Shown here one piece after another: positions 26,700 through 34,533 of a DNA stretch of 64,000 nt. Each line of letters opens with the position of its first letter. Within the stretch, counting starts at the first letter, position 1. Below the pieces are notes generated by a model, which was not told where the DNA came from, did not search any database, and saw nothing but the letters and a program-made list of their open reading frames with translations. The translations under genes were made by a program, and so were the position numbers. Source of the DNA: Novosphingobium chloroacetimidivorans (GTDB lineage: Bacteria > Pseudomonadota > Alphaproteobacteria > Sphingomonadales > Sphingomonadaceae); the NCBI RefSeq assembly GCF_014204535.1, contig NZ_JACHLR010000007.1:1-64000 (forward strand). The letters run 5' to 3'.

Positions 26700-27500
26700 A
26701 TGAGGGTGGGCTGGATCGGACTGGGCGCCATCGGCACGCCCATGGCGCAGCGCGTGCTGGGCGCCGGGCATCGGCTCGTCGCTTACGCGCGCGGCGCCGG
26801 ACAAGAGGCCATCGCCCGTCAGGGCGGTGAGCTGTCAGCGGACTACCGGGCGATCGCGGCGGGTTGCGAAGTCCTCGGCGTGTGTCTGTTCAACGATGCG
26901 CAAGTCCGCGCGACGCTGCTCGACGGCGGGGCGCTGGCCGCAATGCCACGCGGCGCCGTGTTGGCTCTCCACACCACCGGCTCACCGGCGTTGGCACGAA
27001 AGCTTGGCGACCTGGCACCGCTCGGTGTGCAAGTCATCGACGCGTGTTTCAGCGGTGGCCCGCAAGAAGTGCGGGAAGGGCGGTTGACGATCATGGTTGG
27101 AGGGGACGCCGCCGCGGTTGCAAGAGCGCAGCCGGTCCTCTCGTCCTTCGGCAGCCCCATATCCCATGTGGGTCCTCTGGGCGCCGGCCAGACTCTGAAG
27201 CTGCTCAACAATCTGCTGTTCGCGGCCAACCTCAAGCATGCGGCCGAGGTGATCGGGCTCGCGAAGGAGCAGGGGCTCGATCCCTTGCTCGCCGCGAAGA
27301 TTATCCAATCAGCCAGCGGCGCGAGCATGGCAATGAGCCGGTTCGTACACGCCCAGCCAGAGCAGATGATGCCGGCGGTATGGCCGTATCTGGCCAAGGA
27401 TGTTTCGACGGTTGCCGCGTCCGCGCATGACGCTGGCTTGAACCTGGCGAGCTTCGATGCGGTGATTGCGCACTTCACCCAGGCAACCGGATCAGAGTGA
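26700..27500 (+). CDS. 3-hydroxyisobutyrate dehydrogenase-family oxidoreductase
   Basis: 266 residues of the beta-hydroxyacid dehydrogenase family. The Rossmann loop GWIGLGAIGTPMAQRV, the substrate motif DACFSGGPQEVREGRLTIMV and the catalytic lysine in GQTLKLLNNLLFAAN are all present. The family oxidises beta-hydroxy acids (3-hydroxyisobutyrate, tartronate semialdehyde, and related) with NAD(P). The ATG at 26700 is preferred over 26661 because GAGG precedes it and the Rossmann fold begins there. First gene of a plus-strand set with an MFS carrier and an SDR. Confidence 0.85.
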   Translation: MRVGWIGLGAIGTPMAQRVLGAGHRLVAYARGAGQEAIARQGGELSADYRAIAAGCEVLGVCLFNDAQVRATLLDGGALAAMPRGAVLALHTTGSPALARKLGDLAPLGVQVIDACFSGGPQEVREGRLTIMVGGDAAAVARAQPVLSSFGSPISHVGPLGAGQTLKLLNNLLFAANLKHAAEVIGLAKEQGLDPLLAAKIIQSASGASMAMSRFVHAQPEQMMPAVWPYLAKDVSTVAASAHDAGLNLASFDAVIAHFTQATGSE

Positions 27501-27642
27501 CCCGTTCTCGCCCCTGAACTTCAAGCTCTCGCGCTAAGTGCAATATTGTGGGACCTTAATTGATTAGACGTGACGCCGAAATTCAAGGTAAGCTGCCTTG
27601 GCTCAGGCTGGCGAGCCGGTCTGAGGCGATGGGAGAGCGGAC

Positions 27643-28941
27643 ATGGATGCATTAGCGCTGCCGAGTGCGCGCACCGAATGGCGCCGATCCTGGAAGCTCG
27701 TACTCGCAGCTGCCGTCGGCTTCTCGTTCATGTCGATGATGACCTCCGCCCAAGGCTTGTTCATGGGGCCGCTGCAAGACGCGTTCGGGTGGAGCCGCAC
27801 GCTGCTGTCGATGGGTTCGGCGATCGGTGCGACGTGCTCGCTGTTGCTTTCGCCGGTATTCGGCGTGCTGATCGATCGCTACGGCTCTCGGCGGCTCGCG
27901 TTGCCTGGCCTGATCCTGACGGCGCTGCTCATTGCAGCCTTCAGCCTTCTCGACGGCTCGACCACGCAGTGGATTGCATTGTGGGTGTGTTTCGCGCTGG
28001 TGTCCAACGCGATCCATGCGACCACCTGGACGACGGCGGTTTCGGGCATGTTCGATCGCAGCCGCGGTCTTGCGCTGGGTCTGACACTCTCGGGCTCTGC
28101 GCTCGCGCTGGCAGTGGTGCCGCCGTTGACGAACTGGCTGATCACCAACTTCGGCTGGCGCGCCGCGTTCGTGTGGCTGGGCCTTGGATGGGGCGGGCTG
28201 GCCTTCGTACTCTCGATGCTGTTCCTGTTCGATGCGCGGGATCTCCGCCGGACCGTCGGCAGGACGGCGAACCGGCCACTCGAGGCGACACTGCCCCTGC
28301 CGGGCTTGACCGTTCGCGACGCGCTGAAGGACTGGGCTCTATGGCGGATCGCGATCGCCACGTTCCTGACGCTGACGATCACCGTCGGCATCACCGTCCA
28401 CCAATTTCCCATTCTGGTAGACGTCGGGGTGAGCCGTGCCAACGCTGCCCTGCTCGCAAGCATGGCGGGAGTGGCAGGCATCGTCGGCAAGTTGACGACC
28501 GGCGCGTTGCTCGATCGATATCACGTGCGCTGGGTTGGCGGCGTCACTCTGGCGTCGACCGCGGTCGCTTACCCCTTGCTCCTCGACGCCGTGCGCACGC
28601 CGCTGCTGATCGTCGTGGCCATGATGATCAATGGCTATGCCGCAGGGACCAAGATGCAACTCTGCGGCTATCTGACGACGCGCTATGCGGGCATGCGCAA
28701 CTACGGAACGATCTATGGCTTCATGTCGAGCCTCATCGCCCTGTCGGGCGGCCTTGGCCCCTTACTCGCCGGGCTGACGTTTGACACTTTCGGCGGTTAC
28801 GGGCCCTTCCTGGTCGCGGGCGCGGCGATCTCGCTCGTCAGCGGGCTGCTGGTGTTCAGCCTGAAAGCTTACCCGCGCTGGGATCCGCTCGAAAGCACCG
28901 CTTCGGCAACGCCAACGACGACAGGCGGACGGGCTCAATGA
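27643..28941 (+). CDS. MFS transporter, monocarboxylate/OFA-like
   Basis: 432 residues, about 12 hydrophobic helices. The opening (SMMTSAQGLFMGPLQDAFGW, then SRTLLS) and the loop VLIDRYGSRRLALPG resemble the MCT/oxalate-formate antiporter branch of the major facilitator superfamily, which moves small carboxylates across the inner membrane. It overlaps the SDR gene downstream by four bases. With HIBADH and SDR genes it probably imports a hydroxy- or aromatic acid; the substrate is not determinable from sequence. Confidence 0.85.
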   Translation: MDALALPSARTEWRRSWKLVLAAAVGFSFMSMMTSAQGLFMGPLQDAFGWSRTLLSMGSAIGATCSLLLSPVFGVLIDRYGSRRLALPGLILTALLIAAFSLLDGSTTQWIALWVCFALVSNAIHATTWTTAVSGMFDRSRGLALGLTLSGSALALAVVPPLTNWLITNFGWRAAFVWLGLGWGGLAFVLSMLFLFDARDLRRTVGRTANRPLEATLPLPGLTVRDALKDWALWRIAIATFLTLTITVGITVHQFPILVDVGVSRANAALLASMAGVAGIVGKLTTGALLDRYHVRWVGGVTLASTAVAYPLLLDAVRTPLLIVVAMMINGYAAGTKMQLCGYLTTRYAGMRNYGTIYGFMSSLIALSGGLGPLLAGLTFDTFGGYGPFLVAGAAISLVSGLLVFSLKAYPRWDPLESTASATPTTTGGRAQ

Positions 28942-29789
28942 CCAATACGGCACACCCTGTGTTCGCCAGCAAGGCCGCGCTCATCTTTGGGGGGGCAAAG
29001 GGGATCGGCAAGGCAGTGGCGCTTGAGTGGGCGGCCCGAGGCGCACGTGTTGCCATAGCTGACATTGATGCGCAGGCCGCCGAATCCGCCGCCGTCACGA
29101 TCAAGGCATCCGGACACGAGGCGATCTCCCTCGTGGCGGACGTGACATGCGAAGCGTCGATTGCAGCGGCCGGGGCGAAAGCGGAGGCGGCTTTCGGGCC
29201 CATCGACATCCTGATGAACAACGTCGGCGCGGCGCTCAACGGCCACCCGGAAGATATCCCTTTCAGTGAATGGCAGCGGATCACCGACCTCAACTATTAT
29301 GGCACGGTCCGTGCGGTCGGCCACTTCCTGCCAAAGATGATTGCTCGCAAGAGCGGCCATATCGTCAACACAGCGTCCTTTGCCGGTCTCTATCCTTATG
29401 CGGCAAGCCGAATTCCCTATGCCGCTTCCAAGGCGGCCGTCATCGCCCTGAGCCAGTCGCTTGCGATCTACCTGGAGCCGCAAGGGATTGCGGTAAGCTG
29501 CTTCATCCCTGGCCCTGTGATGACGGAAATCGCCAATTCCATGACAGTGTGGACCCACGATTGTCCCGTCCGCGGGCCGGGAGCAGAGCTCGATCTGCTT
29601 TGGCCCGATGCCGCCGCGCGAGTGCTCGCCGATGGCATGGAGGCGCATCGAATACTGATCCCGTCTGACGAGAAGGTCTGGAACACGCTTGAACGCTGGG
29701 CTCGATCGCCCGACGATTTCATCCGCAGCAAAATAGACGAGTTTGCAAGAGGCGACCCAGGCATTCCGTCGTTCACCCCGCGAAGCTGA
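28938..29789 (+). CDS. Short-chain dehydrogenase/reductase
   Basis: 283 residues, classical SDR. It has the cofactor loop FGGAKGIGKAVALEW, the NNVG motif in ILMNNVGAALNG, and the catalytic Tyr-Lys in PYAASKAAVIAL. It uses NAD(P) to oxidise or reduce an alcohol or ketone; the substrate is unknown. The ATG overlaps the MFS stop (ATGA). The C-terminal extension (about 40 residues, WARSPDDFIRSKIDEFARGD) is a little longer than in minimal SDRs. Confidence 0.87.
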   Translation: MTNTAHPVFASKAALIFGGAKGIGKAVALEWAARGARVAIADIDAQAAESAAVTIKASGHEAISLVADVTCEASIAAAGAKAEAAFGPIDILMNNVGAALNGHPEDIPFSEWQRITDLNYYGTVRAVGHFLPKMIARKSGHIVNTASFAGLYPYAASRIPYAASKAAVIALSQSLAIYLEPQGIAVSCFIPGPVMTEIANSMTVWTHDCPVRGPGAELDLLWPDAAARVLADGMEAHRILIPSDEKVWNTLERWARSPDDFIRSKIDEFARGDPGIPSFTPRS

Positions 29790-29798
29790 CACATGCCC

Positions 29799-29930
29799 TT
29801 TCGGCAGATTGCGGTAGCCCTATGCCAATCGCGAGGAGAGCGGGAAGCCGGATGATTGCGGTGATCGACGAAAGCTTCGATTTTAGACTTGAGGTTGCCG
29901 AGCAGGGTTAGTCCCTTCGCCATGATGAGA
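29799..29930 (-). pseudogene. Possible IS transposase C-terminal remnant
   Basis: The minus strand encodes LLGNLKSKIEAFVDHRNHPA, which resembles the LPGDLE.QIEAFVDHYNHRRYHES end of IS3/IS481-type transposases before diverging. There is no complete element and no recognised terminal repeats. The rest of the 493-base gap (29790-30282) holds no supportable gene but contains the palindromic operator at 30196. Low to moderate confidence. Confidence 0.35.
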
Positions 29931-30195
29931 CTTCGGATTCCGCTTCCTACGTGTGATCTTGTCTTGATCTTCGAGGGCTATCTCGCAGCTACATGCCACC
30001 CTGGCACGAGATCTGCCGATGCAAACTCCCCGCGCACGATGAGGCTCGCACGGCATACATGAGAGGTGTCGCTGCGAGGTGCTCGGCACCCCCCAAGGTT
30101 CTCTCGCAGAGAGGGCCTGGAATTGTCTCCGGGCCACCGTGTGTCTGCGCGCGAGCTGGTTGACAACCATCCCCTTTGAATTTAGGCAGACTAAA

Positions 30196-30212
30196 CGATA
30201 CGATCAGTATCG
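30196..30212. promoter_or_regulatory. Perfect palindromic operator CGATAC-N5-GTATCG
   Basis: Exact inverted repeat CGATAC GATCA GTATCG, 70 bases before the alpha/beta hydrolase start. The same 17-bp pattern occurs near 40212, 44368 and 60259, always upstream of catabolic genes. Half-site centres are 11 bp apart, one helical turn, as expected for a TetR-type dimer pair. A consensus -35 (TTGACA, 30160-30165) lies upstream, but no good -10 is paired with it. Confidence 0.75.
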
Positions 30213-30282
30213 ATATAGAGTTATGAGATCTGGCTGGTAGGGTCGGTGGGTTAACACCGGCGACGGCGTCAGAGGGGATGGA

Positions 30283-31140
30283 ATGTCAGTGTTAGCGCAA
30301 GTCGACGCCGTGGTGCTCCCTAATGGCGTGGAGATGAAGTATCACGAATGGGCCGGCGAAGGGCCCACGATCCTCTTTCTCCATCCCTCGACGGGCTATG
30401 GCCGCATGTGGGAATGGACAGTGGACGCGCTGGACGGCCGCTTTCACGCCTACGCGCCGGATCAGCGCGGTCATGGCGGCACGAGCCGACCTGACGGGTC
30501 CTACTCGGCGGAAGCCTATGCCGACGATCTCGTCTCCTTCATGGATGCGGTCGGGATCAGCCGCGCGATCATCGTCGGCCATTCTCTCGGTGGCCGGGTC
30601 GCGCAGGTCTTCGCTGCGCGCTACGCAGATCGTGTCTCTGCGTTGGTGCTCGTTGCGAGCCCGCACCTCAGCAACTTCTACGGCACGCGGGACTCCGCAC
30701 AGGTCGTCCTGCGCAACGCCGCCGCAACCCTCGATCATCCCGAAACCTTCGCAAGCAAGGACGAGGCGCTCGCCTTCATGCGGGCGAACTGGCCGTGGAG
30801 CCCGGAAGGCGAACACGCGCTGGAACACCGCATCGCGCACAATTTCGAGCACCACGACGATGGTTCGATCTCGCCCCGCTATGACAACGTACGCGTCGCG
30901 CAAGGTTTGGCACATCTCTCCGACGATCTGCGCCCCTATGCGGCGCAAGTGTCGTGCCCGGTGATGATCGTGCGCGCGACGTCCGGCAACTTGCCCGCCG
31001 ACAAGGCGGAGGCGATCGCAAAGTTCTGGCGCGACGCCCGTGTGGTCGACGTGGAGGGCCGTTACGCGCTTCAGATGGAAAGCCCGGTGGCGCTTGCCAA
31101 CGCCATCGCTGCGTTTGCCTCGCAAGCCGGGCTGCAATGA
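30283..31140 (+). CDS. Alpha/beta-hydrolase
   Basis: 285 residues. The nucleophile elbow GHSLGGRVAQ has Ser101, the oxyanion region is FLHPSTGYGR, and the fold looks like meta-cleavage-product hydrolases and enol-lactonases. The reaction is unknown: C-C, ester or lactone hydrolysis in the cytoplasm are all possible. It is first in a plus-strand series (hydrolase, aldehyde dehydrogenase, EthD, malonyl-CoA decarboxylase, malonyl-CoA synthetase) preceded by the CGATAC palindrome. An aldehyde-yielding cleavage would feed the dehydrogenase encoded next. Confidence 0.85.
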   Translation: MSVLAQVDAVVLPNGVEMKYHEWAGEGPTILFLHPSTGYGRMWEWTVDALDGRFHAYAPDQRGHGGTSRPDGSYSAEAYADDLVSFMDAVGISRAIIVGHSLGGRVAQVFAARYADRVSALVLVASPHLSNFYGTRDSAQVVLRNAAATLDHPETFASKDEALAFMRANWPWSPEGEHALEHRIAHNFEHHDDGSISPRYDNVRVAQGLAHLSDDLRPYAAQVSCPVMIVRATSGNLPADKAEAIAKFWRDARVVDVEGRYALQMESPVALANAIAAFASQAGLQ

Positions 31141-31195
31141 TCTTCGGCGCTGCAACCCTTCCCGGACAACTCCCGCCAGCATCAGGAACGCCTCA

Positions 31196-32653
31196 ATGAT
31201 GACAGTGAAACTGCAACATCCCGACCGGCTGCTGATCGGCGGCGAGTGGGTCGCACCTGTGGATGGAGCGCCGATCGCGGTAGTGTCGCCGGACAGCGAG
31301 GAAGTCGTCATGGAAGTGGCCGGAGCCGGCCCGGGCGACATGGATCGTGCAGTCGCCGCCGCCAGGCGAGCATTCGACGATGGTGGCTGGGCCGATCTGC
31401 CGCCCGAGCAGCGGATCGATGCGGTGGAGCGTCTGGCCGCGGCACTGGACCGGCGCGCGGACGAGTTGGGGGCGGCGTGGTCGCTGCAGATGGGCGCACT
31501 GGCAGTGCTGGCACCCATCTTCGCCGGGATCGGCACACAGAACTTGCGCGATGCGGTCAAGGCCGGGCGCGGCTTCGCCTTCGAGGCTCGTGTTGAAAGC
31601 CCCGTCGCCAGCGATGCGCGCATCGTTCACGAGCCTGTCGGCGTGGTGGCGGCGATCACGCCGTGGAACGTGCCCTACATGCTGATGACGGCCAAGGTCG
31701 GGCCTGCGCTCGTCGCAGGATGCACGATCGTGATGAAGCCATCGCCCGAAACGCCGCTGGAAGCATACATCATCGCCGAATGCGCCGAGGAAGCGGGCCT
31801 GCCGCCGGGCGTCATCAACCTTGTCCCCTCGCAGCGAGAGGCGGCTGACCACCTGATGCGCAATCCCGGCATCGACAAGGTGGCGTTCACCGGGTCGACG
31901 GCGGTTGGTCGGCAGATCGCACAAGTGTGCGCGGAGCAGGTTCGCCGCTGCACGCTGGAACTAGGCGGGAAGTCTGCCGCGATCGTGCTCGACGACATGT
32001 CCGACGAGGAGGTGGCAGCCATCCTCACGGGTGCGATCACGACCTTGAGCGGCCAGGTTTGCGCCATGCTCAGCCGTGCGCTGGTTCCCAGTCATCGTCA
32101 CGACGGCATCGCTCGCGCCATTGCCGCGGCCATGGAAGCGATCCGCATCGGCCACTCCGACGATCCAGAGACGCAGATGGGCCCGCTTGCGACCCGCCGG
32201 CAGCTCGAACGCGTGGAGCACTACGTCGAGATCGGTGTGAAGGAAGGCGCGACGATCGTGACCGGCGGGAAAAAGCCGCCACAGCTGAACCGCGGCGTCT
32301 TCTTCGAGCCGACCTTGTTTACCGGCGTTACCAACGACATGACGATCGCGCGCGAGGAGATCTTCGGACCCGTGCTGTGCCTGATCCCCTACGACACCGT
32401 CGAGGACGCGATCCGCATCGCCAACGATTCGATCTATGGCCTGAACGCCTCGGTGCTGACTCACGACGCGGCGGCGGCTCTCGCGATCGGGCGCAGGATC
32501 CGCTCGGGTACGTTCGCGCAGAACGGCCTGCGATCGGACTTCTCGCTTCCGATGGGCGGGTTCAAGCAGTCCGGTATTGGCCGTGAAGGTGGCGAGCAGG
32601 GCCTGCGAGGCTACCTTGAGACCAAGACCATGCTCTTGGATACCGTTACGTGA
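31196..32653 (+). CDS. Aldehyde dehydrogenase
   Basis: 485 residues. The general base is in RRCTLELGGKSAA and the nucleophile is Cys289 in SGQVCAMLSRAL; PWNVPYM and GGFKQSGIGREG are also present. It oxidises an aldehyde to an acid with NAD(P). The gene begins ATGATG (31196 or 31199). Because malonyl-CoA synthetase and decarboxylase follow in the same series, malonate semialdehyde is a plausible substrate, although an aromatic aldehyde cannot be excluded. The QVCAM context differs from the more usual GQ(R/V)C(T/S) and may mark a specific subgroup. Confidence 0.87.
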   Translation: MMTVKLQHPDRLLIGGEWVAPVDGAPIAVVSPDSEEVVMEVAGAGPGDMDRAVAAARRAFDDGGWADLPPEQRIDAVERLAAALDRRADELGAAWSLQMGALAVLAPIFAGIGTQNLRDAVKAGRGFAFEARVESPVASDARIVHEPVGVVAAITPWNVPYMLMTAKVGPALVAGCTIVMKPSPETPLEAYIIAECAEEAGLPPGVINLVPSQREAADHLMRNPGIDKVAFTGSTAVGRQIAQVCAEQVRRCTLELGGKSAAIVLDDMSDEEVAAILTGAITTLSGQVCAMLSRALVPSHRHDGIARAIAAAMEAIRIGHSDDPETQMGPLATRRQLERVEHYVEIGVKEGATIVTGGKKPPQLNRGVFFEPTLFTGVTNDMTIAREEIFGPVLCLIPYDTVEDAIRIANDSIYGLNASVLTHDAAAALAIGRRIRSGTFAQNGLRSDFSLPMGGFKQSGIGREGGEQGLRGYLETKTMLLDTVT

Positions 32654-32720
32654 TGTGCCGGTGACCGGCTCGCTCAACTAAGCGCTCTATCGCTTTTTCC
32701 TGACACAGGAGCGGATTCCC

Positions 32721-33029
32721 ATGCACAAGTTCGTCGTCCTCTATCCGCCGCAGCCTGATCATGAAGCTTTCAAGAGCTACTATGTCGAGACGCATGTTCC
32801 GCTCGCCTCCCGTATCCCCGGCGTGAAAGCGATGCGCTATAGCTTCGATGTTGCGACCGTCGCGGGTGACGCTCCGTTCGCATGCGTTTTCGAAGCCGAG
32901 TTCGAGGATGGCGCTGCCTTCGGGGCGGCGATGGGCTCTCCCGAGGGGCAGGCGACGGCTGCGGACGTAGCGAATTTCGCCAAAGTTGCGCCGACCATTC
33001 TGCACTACCCTGTGACAGAGGCCACCTGA
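32721..33029 (+). CDS. EthD-family small protein
   Basis: 102 residues of the dimeric alpha/beta-barrel EthD type, starting MHKFVVLYPPQPDHEAFKSY with the internal HVPLASRIPGVKAMRY segment. Family members are found in many aromatic and ether degradation loci and may act as small decarboxylases, cyclases or accessory proteins; a general role is not settled. It stands between the aldehyde dehydrogenase and malonyl-CoA decarboxylase genes. A ribosome site (CAGGAG) precedes the ATG. Specific role here unknown. Confidence 0.8.
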   Translation: MHKFVVLYPPQPDHEAFKSYYVETHVPLASRIPGVKAMRYSFDVATVAGDAPFACVFEAEFEDGAAFGAAMGSPEGQATAADVANFAKVAPTILHYPVTEAT

Positions 33030-33111
33030 TCCCAGCGGATCGGGTCCGCCGATCGTTCTTGCGCGCGCCGAACGTGGCAGTCCTCATGGCCGCGCAACCG
33101 GAAACTGGAGC

Positions 33112-34524
33112 ATGATGGTGCCCTCAAGATCCGAGCTGACGAAAGCTGGCGCTGCGCGATCCGGCACCATCTGGCAAAGCAGTGCGCTAGCCACGTTGCG
33201 CGATGGTTTCTCCACGACCGGACGCCGGTTCATGCGGCGGCTGCGCCCGCTCATGGTGATCACTCCGGCAACGGATGTGAACGCGCTGGCCTTGCTCAAG
33301 GACCTGGCGCATGCGCTTTTATCCGTGCGTGGCGAAGCCTCGGGCGTAGCCATCGCGACCGATCTGCTAAGGCTTTACGAGCAGTCGGACGAGGATCAAC
33401 GGCGCGGGTTCTTCGCCATGCTGGCAACGGACTTCGGACCGGACGAGACGATCTTGGCCGCGGCCTGGAAGCGCTATTGCGATGATGGTCCAGCGGCGCT
33501 TCCAGCGTTGGCGCGATCGGTGGAAGCACCTCGCCAGGAACTGTTTCGAAGGCTGAACCTTGCTCCGGGCGGCACCTCGGCGCTGGTGCGGATGCGTGCC
33601 GATCTGTTGGTTGCGCTCGACGCTGACGCATCGCTGGCAATGGTCGATGCCGACCTGAGCCATCTGCTGCAGTCCTGGTTCAATCGTGGGTTCCTCTTCT
33701 TGCGGTCGATCGACTGGTCCTCTCCCGCCAGCCTGCTGGAGCGTATCATCCGCTACGAGGCGGTGCACGACATCGCCAGCTGGGCCGACTTGCGCAACCG
33801 CCTGGATCCCGACGACCGCCGCTGCTACGCCTTTTTCCATCCGGCGATGCCGGACGAACCGCTCATCTTCGTCGAAGTCGGCCTTACCCGTGACATACCG
33901 GACGACGTGCGGGCCATGCTCGATCCCGAGCGCACGCCGATCGCGAGGTCCGAGGCGACCACTGCCACTTTCTATTCGATCAGCAACTGCCAGCCAGGAT
34001 TGCGCGGCATCTCCTTCGGGCACTTCCTGATCAAACAAGTCGCTGCGGATCTGAAGCGCGAACTGCCCGCGCTGTCCTGCTTCGTGACCTTGTCGCCCTT
34101 GCCCGGCCTGATCCGGTGGTTGCGCTCTACGCTGGAGGATCAGGCCGACGTGGATCTCCTGGCGCGGATCGTATCGGGAACCGCGCTGGAGGGGGAGGAA
34201 GAGCCTGCCGCCCGCGCCTTTCTTTTGCAGCACGCAGTGACCTACCTGACCCAGGCAAAGAATGCGGCGGGCAAACCGCGAGATCCGGTTGCGCGTTTCC
34301 ACCTGGGCAATGGGGCAAGGCTGGAGCGGTTGAACTGGAACGCGGACAGATCCGCGAACGGCTTGCGGCAAAGCGGTGGGCTGATGGTGAACTACCTTTA
34401 CGACCTTGCGCGGATCGAGGAAAATCACGAGGCCTTCGCCGAGCGTAGCGAAATCGTGACAGGCGCTCCGTTCGATCGAGTGGCGCAGAGCACGATGGGC
34501 TCGGTCGACCGGGCGCGAACATAG
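33112..34524 (+). CDS. matA: Malonyl-CoA decarboxylase
   Basis: 470 residues, the full MCD architecture: an N-terminal helical domain (to about 190) and a C-terminal acetyltransferase-like catalytic domain. Conserved segments are SISNCQPGLRGISFGHFLIK, FVTLSPLPGLIRWL and DPVARFHLGNGARLERLNW. The histidine and serine of the latter two match the catalytic pair known for the family. It converts malonyl-CoA to acetyl-CoA plus CO2. It lies nine bases before malonyl-CoA synthetase, so the pair converts free malonate to acetyl-CoA. No malonate importer is nearby, which suggests that malonate arises inside the cell. Confidence 0.92.
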   Translation: MMVPSRSELTKAGAARSGTIWQSSALATLRDGFSTTGRRFMRRLRPLMVITPATDVNALALLKDLAHALLSVRGEASGVAIATDLLRLYEQSDEDQRRGFFAMLATDFGPDETILAAAWKRYCDDGPAALPALARSVEAPRQELFRRLNLAPGGTSALVRMRADLLVALDADASLAMVDADLSHLLQSWFNRGFLFLRSIDWSSPASLLERIIRYEAVHDIASWADLRNRLDPDDRRCYAFFHPAMPDEPLIFVEVGLTRDIPDDVRAMLDPERTPIARSEATTATFYSISNCQPGLRGISFGHFLIKQVAADLKRELPALSCFVTLSPLPGLIRWLRSTLEDQADVDLLARIVSGTALEGEEEPAARAFLLQHAVTYLTQAKNAAGKPRDPVARFHLGNGARLERLNWNADRSANGLRQSGGLMVNYLYDLARIEENHEAFAERSEIVTGAPFDRVAQSTMGSVDRART

Positions 34525-34533
34525 GAAAAATCG

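Noticed and set aside
29883..30170. A 95-residue minus-strand frame before the alpha/beta-hydrolase operon.
   Set aside because: No family match and no ribosome site; it lies in the regulatory region just upstream of the palindrome at 30196.
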